Made by a program: the position numbers and the translations under genes
Shown: positions 57,177 to 64,000 of the stretch, in pieces
Layout of the letters: the number at the start of each line of letters is the position of its first letter
Numbering within the stretch: position 1 is the stretch's first letter
Source of the DNA: Eudorina sp. 2006-703-Eu-15
Lineage: Eukaryota; Chlorophyta; Chlorophyceae; Chlamydomonadales; Volvocaceae
NCBI GenBank assembly: GCA_003117195.1
Contig: BDSI01000054.1
Span: 496,001 to 560,000 of the forward strand
DNA: 64,000 nucleotides
Reading direction: 5' to 3'
Notes under the pieces: model-generated
The model's database searches: none
What the model was told of the DNA's origin: nothing
What the model saw: the letters and a program-made list of their open reading frames with translations, nothing else

Positions 57177-57911
57177 TGGTGGGCAACAGAGTGGAAGCGG
57201 TTGCCAAGTAGGGGGAGAGAAAGCGGGCTCATTCCAAGCAAGGATTTCGAGGTCGGGCGTGCACCTGCAAAACTGCGTGTCGTACACGGCAGCACCACCA
57301 ATGTTCTTCGAGCGTGCTTGACAGTCGCGTGCTCGCGGTATGACGGACGGACAGCAGGCGGAGACCTTACACCCTGGTCGCGTGGAACCGCCCAGCTATG
57401 ACCTCTCGTTGAGTATGACGGCGGTAACCTGCCTGCCGTTCGCTGCGTTGGCAAGATTGTAAGGATGGGACGCTTCGAAATATGATAACGGCACATGAAA
57501 CACGTCGTATGCGGAGCAGGAGCACGTTCCAGGCTTGTGCATAATGTGCGTTGCATGGTGGTAAGGGCCACCACTGAGGTCCGTCAGGGGCTGATCAGTA
57601 GGGAACTAAGCGCAGGCGTGCCGGTCCATGCTGCACTGCTGGTGCCGGATGAGTGACCCGTGGTGTCCGCTGCCACATACGGTCAGGTGGGTGTATCGCC
57701 GCGTACGAAGTCCCGCGAGTTTGGATTTTGGTTGTGGTCATTTCCGTCGTTTCACTCGGTCGCATTATTGGAGGAGATGAACACATGATGTACGACAGCT
57801 ACTGCCCCGAAACCAGCCATCCGTCTAGAAACTTTGGGCGAATGATAGGACTCAGTAACGCTACAAGACATCTCCACCGCCCAAGAGGTACTCTTAACAT
57901 TATAGGAAACC
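57177..57911. other. Spacer between the filamin-RRM-RS gene and the HDAC gene
   Basis: Both neighbours are on the plus strand, so this 735-bp stretch should hold the 3' UTR of the first and the promoter and 5' UTR of the second. A TGTAA pentamer (chlorophyte-style poly(A) signal) is present near 57458, in GATTGTAAGGATG, but its use is a guess. No coding frame is supported. Confidence 0.45.
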
Positions 57912-60900
57912 ATGACGCGTAAGAACAAGGTGTCCTATTTCTATGACAGTAAGTTGCGGCACTGTTGTGAGAAGTTGCTGTCCTGACCTCATATAACACA
58001 TCTAGGGTATCACCCCAACAGGCGAGTTTCAGGAGTTCTATTTCGGTCAGAACCACCCGATGAAACCGCATCGACTCGCTATGACACATCACCTCGTTCT
58101 GGGGTATGGCCTTCACAAAAAGATGGACGTCTTTGTAAGTCATGCTGGTATGCCTCATCAGAATGGAGTTTTGCCTCTTCCCAAATAACTTCGTCTTTCT
58201 CCTTCACAGCGACCCCGAAAGGCACACCCGGCCGAATTGGCTCAGTTTCATAGCGAGGATTATGTGGAGTTCTTGTCCAAGGTGACGCCTGAGAGTGCCG
58301 CCAAGTATGCAAGCCAACTCCGTCAGTACAACTTTAATGACGACTGCCCGGTCTTCGATAACATGTTTAAGTGAGTACATTGCTTTGCGTCTTTTTGAAT
58401 GCTAAAAATGTGTTTGACGTAGAGTGTCCCGCAGGTTCTGTCAGTTGTATGCCGGGGCTTCAATTGAGGGCGCCGTAAAGCTGAACCACGGCCTCTGCGA
58501 TATCGCAATCAACTGGTCCGGTGGTTTGCACCACGCCAAGAAGGGCGAGGCGTCCGGGTTCTGTTATGTGAATGACCTTGTGCTGGCGATTTTGGAGCTC
58601 CTCAAGTACCACGCGCGCGTCCTGTACATCGACATTGACGTGCACCACGGGGATGGCGTCGAGGAGGCGTTCTACCTGACGGACCGGTGAGCATCCTGGC
58701 CCGCCTGCCGTACAGACTCCAGTCGTGTACCGCAAGATTCCATCTGACCCGAATCTTGCAGGGTCATGACGGTCTCCTTCCACAAGTACGGCGACTACTT
58801 CTTCCCGGGCACCGGCGACCTGACAGACACGGGCGAGCTCAACGGCAAGTACTACAGCCTCAACGTCCCCCTCAAGGTGCGCGGCAGCCAGCGCAGATGG
58901 CCACAGCACGGAGGGCAGCGGGGCGCGTGATTGCGCTGGGCCCTGGGTCCTGGGTGGCGGTCGTCGCAGCAGCGAAGGGGCGGCGGCGGCAGCAGGAGCA
59001 GACGACAACAACAACAACAAGAACATCAGCGGCAGCAGCACAGGGACGCAGTGCGTCTCGGCCTTGAACGGCGGCGAACCCAAATCAGAGTCAGTCCTGC
59101 GGCAACCGTCATCACTACGTTGTTGACGCTTTTATACCCTGCGCGAAACGTTGCAACTAAAGGCCCCTGCGCGGTGTTTGCGATCCACTCCTATACACCC
59201 CCCCTCTCCTGCGGGGCACGGCAAGTCAAGTATGCATGCGGTGGGCCATCCTGAGGTTGTCCCGTGGGGGGTTGCGCCCGACGCCCCGACCGCAGGACGG
59301 CACCAACGACGAGACCTTCCACGCGCTGTTCAAGCCCATCATGAGGCGGGTCATGGAGGTGTTCCAACCGGGGGCCATCGTCATGCAGTGCGGTGGGTGG
59401 GTGGGTGGGTGGGTGGGTGGGGGCGGGGGTGCTGCGTGACTGCGGGGAGGAGCCCCAGTGGTGGCCGGTGAGGGCGTTGCCGCGTCGGGCGGGCGGGAGG
59501 GAGGGAGGGGTGGAGAGCGGCCGGGAAAGGGTTCATGACCCTGTGCTTTGCGGGTTGACGGGGCCGGGACCGTGGAACGAGCTGCTGCTGAGGGGGTGTC
59601 ATCCTCGATACAGCGCTTTCATGATGCGGGGCACATCATGGCGACAGTTGATGGTTGGCCCGACTGTTCAAGGCTGAGCCGCCTGCCGGGCTTTGTTCTG
59701 GATCGAAGGCGGTCTACGGGAAGGATGTGGAGGCAAGGGCGTGGTTACGGGTGCCTGGCCGACTCCTACTAGTGGAGTATGCCTCTGCGCCGCAATCGTA
59801 CTGGAGTCCTCCGGGGGGCTTTGTTACTACGTTTTGACAACCCCTCCTCCCTGGCCCCCTTCCCCCCGACCCCCCCCCCCCACACACACACACACCCTTG
59901 GGGCTATCGCCTGGCCGACCGCCCCACCTGCCGCACGCCGCCACCCTGCGGCGCGCAGGCGCCGACTCGCTCGCGCACGACCGGCTGGGCTGCTTCAACA
60001 TGTCGCTGCGGGGCCACGGCGAGGCCATCCGCTTCATGAAGGAGTTCGGGGTGCCGCTGCTGATCACGGGGGGCGGGGGCTACACCAAGCACAACGTGGC
60101 GCGCTGCTGGACCTACGAGACTGCCATACTAACGGACACGCAGGTGGGTGCGTATGTGTGTTTAATGAGGAGCCCGCGTGTGTGTGTGTGTGAGGGGGGG
60201 GGGGTGGGGGCCTGGCGGCCGGGGTGGCGGCCGGGGATTCAGCGAAAGGAAAGGAAAGCCCCGCCCAGACAAACCTAGCTCGGCGACAGGTGCTTCCCAG
60301 CAATGGATTGACGGCGGTACCTGCAAGTTGGGTCCTGGCCGGGTGGGTGCGTTTGATACAAGCATGGCGGGGCGCTGGTGTTGTCTGTGAGGCTGTGACA
60401 ATGGAGTGGGCGCGCGAGTGAGAAGCCCGCCCCCCCCCTCGGGGGGGCATGCTGGGTGTGCCCGGGTTCGTTCTACGGGTTTATTCATTTTTCTCAATTT
60501 AACCCCCCCTCTCGACCGCCCGCCTCGTGCACGGACTGCGCGAGGTCGATCCGTGCCTCCAGGGGTGTCTTCACCACGCGGTCACGCAGTGAGTGAGCCC
60601 ACGGTTGCACCCCACCCCAACCCACCCCAACCCACCCAAGCTTTGTCCCCATATGCCGGTCCCCGCCCCTGCTCGCCCGCTCGCCTCTGCGGCGGCTGCA
60701 GGTTCCGGAGCAGCTCCCCCGCTCCGACTACCACGAGTACTTCGCACCCGACTTTTCGCTCAACGTGTCGGCGCACAAGGTGGGACTATGGGTTGCAGCA
60801 TGTGGGTGTGTGCCGGGGGCGCTCAAACCGGCGCTTTGCCGGATGTGCACGCGGGCTTCCTGGGGCGGGGCTTGGACGCGCGGGATGGGGAAGCGCCGCA

Positions 60901-62162
60901 GCGCGGAAGAGCGCCCGTTGGTTGGAGCCCCTCTCGCGGGTCCCCCGGACGCCCATGTGTGTGCGGTCACAACGGGTACGGGCACGGGTACGTGATTTCG
61001 GGTCCCGCATCTCCCCCTGGCCCTCGCCCTCGCCCTCTCCGCACCACGGCTGTCCGGGCCGCTGCACCCAGCCCCGCCCACCCCACGGCATGCCTCCTCC
61101 TCCAGGGTGCTGAGCGCGCGAATCCCCTCCTCGCGAAGCACGCGCGGGCTCACACGATGGTGGTGATGATGGTGATGGTGGTGATGGTGATGATGACCTC
61201 TTTGTGAGGACACGACACCCACCTACGCACCCATGCACCTACGCACCCACGCACCTACGCACCCATGCACCCATGCATCCCTGCACCCGTGCCCTCCCAT
61301 GCTCAGGTGATGGACGACAACAACTCCAAGGCGGACATTGAGCGCATCAAGCGGGAGGTGCTCGAGTACCTGCGGCACCTGCAGCACGCCCCCGGGGTGC
61401 AGATGCAGGAGGTGCCGCCCGACTTCAGGGTGCCCAGGTAGGGGTGTGTGGGGGTGTGGGTTGCGGGTGTGTGTGGGGGTGTGGGTGCGGGGAGAGGGGA
61501 ATGGATTTGTGCGTGTGGGTTGCGGGTGTGGCAGGTGGGGAGTGGGGCGAGGTTGGGAATGGACGGAGGGGGGGAATGAGGCGCTGCGGGGCGGCAGGTG
61601 GAGGACGTCGGCTGCGTCGTGTTTGGATGCCGGGTCGGGCCCCTTGCCGCCCGGGCCCCAGCCCGCGACTGCTGGGCCACGAGACCGGATGAGGCGAGGC
61701 GGGACGGGAGGGGAGGGGACGGGACGGGACGAGGCGGGTTGCCGCCGCTCCCGCGATGGCGCTGTGGCGTCACGTGTCCCGTTTGCGGACCCCCTGTCGA
61801 GGGCTTCGTCCGCTTGACTGTCGGGGGCCTCAGTGCCCCCTACCGGGGTCCTCCACCCAGGTGCACCACCCGACTTGACCCGACCCGACCTGACCCGTCT
61901 GGATGCGACTCGATCCGCCATCCAACCCAGCCGGACCCGTTTCGACTGATCCGCCATCCGCCATCCTTACCCAACCCGACCCATCTCGACTCGACCCAGG
62001 TACAACTACGACGAGGAGCCGCTGGAGGAGCGGGTGGGCAAGTACGCCCGCGAGCACCTGATCATCCGGGACGAGGACGGCTTCGGGGAGGGCGGCATCG
62101 GGCTGGGGGCGGGGCCGGGGCCGGGGGCGGGGGCGGGGGCGTACCACGACCCCTACGAGTGA
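57912..62162 (+). CDS. HDAC: Class I (RPD3/HDAC1-type) histone deacetylase
   Basis: Zn-dependent deacetylase that removes acetyl groups from histone lysines in nuclear co-repressor complexes. Exons 57912-57948, 58022-58134, 58210-58370, 58435-58686, 58762-58876, 59296-59392, 59959-60143, 60702-60779, 61307-61437 and 62000-62162 give 443 aa, a normal class I length. It starts [12 protein letters not shown] and continues [10 protein letters not shown]. Catalytic parts are complete: charge-relay H136-H137 ([14 protein letters not shown]), zinc ligands D172 and H174 ([10 protein letters not shown]) and D261 ([11 protein letters not shown]), and the transition-state Tyr Y300 ([19 protein letters not shown]). 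The C-terminus reads [40 protein letters not shown], then an acidic and Gly/Ala/Pro run ending YHDPYE. The Gly-rich tail comes from a GGGGCC/GGGGCG-type run at 62104-62141. The first introns are short and ordinary, while later introns are long and microsatellite-rich. Confidence 0.97.
59393..59424. repeat. (GGGT)n microsatellite starting at an HDAC splice donor
   Basis: The donor of HDAC exon 6 (TGCG|GTGGGT) opens directly into about seven GGGT/TGGG units, so several GTGGGT donor-like sites follow in tandem. Confidence 0.85.
61222..61290. repeat. Degenerate CACGCACCTA / CACCCATG short tandem repeat
   Basis: ACCTACGCACCC and ATGCACCC units repeat just upstream of HDAC exon 9, in its intron. 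Confidence 0.75.
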
Positions 62163-64000
62163 GGGCCAGGGCCGGCACCGCTGGGCGGCGGCCCGAAAGT
62201 CTGTCCCATTGTGAATGCAGCCAGCCAGTGCCGCAGTGCGGCGGCTGGCATGGCAGGTGGGTGACGTGACTAAGACACCACCCACGGTTGGCAGTTGACG
62301 GTTGGGCTCTGGTGACTGCCCCAGGAAGTGTGGAGCCGGCGCCTGCCGGCTCTTCTCCCGTTCTGCACACTGACTTGGGCGGGGCTGGTCTGGCCGTCGG
62401 CTGCATTGTTGGACGGCGCAGTGGCGTGTCGGCTTGGGGCGCAGTGGCGTGTCGGCAGATGCGGCCGGGGTGCACGGCCGGGGTGCACTGGAATGCAGGT
62501 GGCCGTCACTCTTCGTCGTGACATGGCGGCAGCGCAGCGCAGTCGCATGGCCCGATGTTGCGGAGCGCAGCGCAGTGGCTGCCTGCCCGCCACGGCCGTG
62601 GCCTCCCCCCCGGCGCTGGCATCCAGCCCCGCTGCGCTGCGCTGTTGCGCGGACTGGCCTCCGCTCTCTGACCAACAGCTGCGCCCAACAGCTGCAGAAA
62701 CGCGCCGGCGGAGGATGGGGGCGCCTGGGCGATGCACGTTCGGGCGGCAGCCGCCGCAAGCAGCTACCGCCGCAGCAACCGCCGCCGCCGCGGCCCCGCG
62801 GGCGCGGGCACCCTGATGCGCCACGCCGGCAGCGAGGAGAGAGCCGCCCGGCGGGCGAGACGTCCGGGTGTCCGCGTCCGTGCGCAACGACAGCCGCAGC
62901 CGCACCACAGCGGCCAGGCGTCATTGGCTTCATATGGCCCTCCAGCTTCCAGACCCAAGGCGCCTCTCTGTCCGCCTAGTTGCCGTCCCGAGCTCCTGTT
63001 ACCTGTCACCTGCTACCTCTTACCACCACCACCACCACCGCCGCCACCACCACCACCTTTAGTGCGGTGCGGTGCCAGGCTAGGGGAGAGTGACGCCGTC
63101 CCGGTCACGGCGGAGCACGGCTAGCCGGCGGCCGGGTCCCAAGCTGCGCCGGGCTGGGCGGGGCTGCTGTTTAATGAGTCGGTGCTGGGACGAGGAAGGC
63201 AGCGGCAGAGGAGGCCGTGGTGTGAGGCCATGCGTGCCCCGCCGCGTTGACGATGATGAGGGGGACGGGGTGCTTGAACCGCCCGAACGTCTCGAAGACG
63301 CACGGGAGGTCGGGAGGTACGTTCATTGGAGGCTGGAGGGGCCCTGCTCGGCGCTGCGTCCAAGCGCCCGGCGGCCCAGGCGGTCGGTGGCCGGCACCCA
63401 CCACAGCCCCGCGGGTCAGGGATATGCATCTGCGCACGTGTTGCTTCATGCCCTGTGGCTCGCACAGGCTGGTGTGGGATACCTGCTAGCTTGAGATGCC
63501 TGCCCGAACCAACCCGATTCCATAGGCTGTGTGTCTGCCGAGGATGGGGCCGAGGATGGGGCCCGGGAAATGTCGGCGTGTTAGGAAGTGTCCTGCTATC
63601 GGGCTGTCGGGTACGTAAGCGGAGCACAGGTCGGGAGTATGCGTCCTCCCAGTGCCCCTCACTTCGGAAACGAGGTAAGCAGCAGAGTAAATATCGGAAC
63701 AAAGTCTGCGGAGGGAGATGCCGCCCCTGCGCTGCGCTGCGCTGCGCCGCACGGAGGTTGAGCGGTATGGGCGCAGTGATGCATGAACGCAAGCGGCCGC
63801 CGCACGCTCTTAGCGATGGGGACCGGGTAACGTACTGTGCGGCCCCGTACTGTACAATGGGTGTTGTTGGTGCCGTACAGGTCCGTGCCTGAAAGGGGCT
63901 AGGGGTTGAGCTGCGTCAGGTCAGGGGGTGGCCTGCAGGGAGGGCTGCGCCCCGGCGGAATGCCGGCCGGCCCGCCCCAGCGGCAACAGGTGCATGTGGT
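62163..64000. other. Right-end spacer; one possible minus-strand terminal exon
   Basis: It starts with HDAC 3' UTR. No gene could be established. A minus-strand segment, about 63171-63340, reads PPDLPCVFETFGRFKHPVPL, then IIVNAAGHAWPHTT, and ends in a stop at 63171. It is protein-like and could be the last exon of a gene beyond the right edge, but no upstream partner is visible. A CCA/CCG run lies at 63022-63058. Otherwise I see nothing. Confidence 0.35.
63022..63058. repeat. (ACC)n/(GCC)n trinucleotide run
   Basis: About twelve ACC/GCC units in the spacer downstream of the HDAC gene. Confidence 0.85.

Noticed and set aside
56064..57574. Long minus-strand frames (about 405 aa each) opposite the RS tail
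   Set aside because: They are antisense shadows of Arg/Ser/Gly/Asp repeats. The plus strand has a continuous, domain-bearing, spliced gene.

Overview
The window reads as nuclear DNA of a GC-rich, intron-dense eukaryote. Gene models chain through many short GT-AG exons with consistent phases. Gene bodies use G/C-rich codons, while intergenic DNA (1.7-2.9, 5.9-6.5, 19.4-22.2 kb) is much more AT-rich. The protein set combines centriole/kinetochore parts (CEP350-like, SKA1) with two architectures I associate with plants (an N-terminal ubiquitin-like fold plus a C-terminal telobox-type Myb domain; filamin repeat plus RRM plus RS tail). That points to a centriole-bearing alga (green or glaucophyte type), but this is inference and I cannot name the species.

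Layout, left to right. (1) 221-1647, minus: 5' part of a Ser/Thr kinase that runs off the left edge. (2) 3360-5963, minus: complete SKA1 (8 exons, 285 aa, two GC-AG introns). (3) 6228-6502, plus: a doubtful small gene divergent from SKA1. (4) 6631-9604, minus: Ubl-acidic-Myb protein (5 exons, 748 aa). (5) 10679-17679, minus: BRCA1/BARD1-type RING-tandem BRCT protein (10 exons, about 1,376 aa). (6) 18007-19025, plus: TFAM-like protein with two HMG boxes, divergent from (5) across 327 bp. (7) 19026-22254: gene-poor, repeat-bearing spacer. (8) 22255-50426, plus: one giant gene, about 57 exons and about 5,060 aa, whose C-terminus matches CEP350. (9) 50427-53262: spacer. (10) 53263-57176, plus: filamin-RRM-RS splicing-type protein (6 exons, 837 aa). 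(11) 57912-62162, plus: class I histone deacetylase (10 exons, 443 aa). (12) 62163-64000: no firm gene.

Most of the genes act on chromosomes or the spindle: kinetochore-microtubule coupling (SKA1), a possible telomere or promoter Myb factor, DNA repair ubiquitin ligase (BRCA1/BARD1 type), mitochondrial nucleoid packaging (TFAM-like), centriole/microtubule anchoring (CEP350), histone deacetylation, plus one RNA-processing factor. This is probably coincidental in a eukaryote, apart from head-to-head pairs that may share promoters.

Two families of dispersed repeats were found by eye. One is a tRNA-derived, SINE-like element (copies near 10.2, 21.0 and 52.1 kb). The other is a short element ending in a conserved hairpin, the sequence GGTCCRCTGCAAC and a CATT-type tail, with seven copies in introns and spacers.

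All exon models were built by hand from reading frame, GT/AG (or GC/AG) sites, phase agreement and family similarity. No alignment or search was run.
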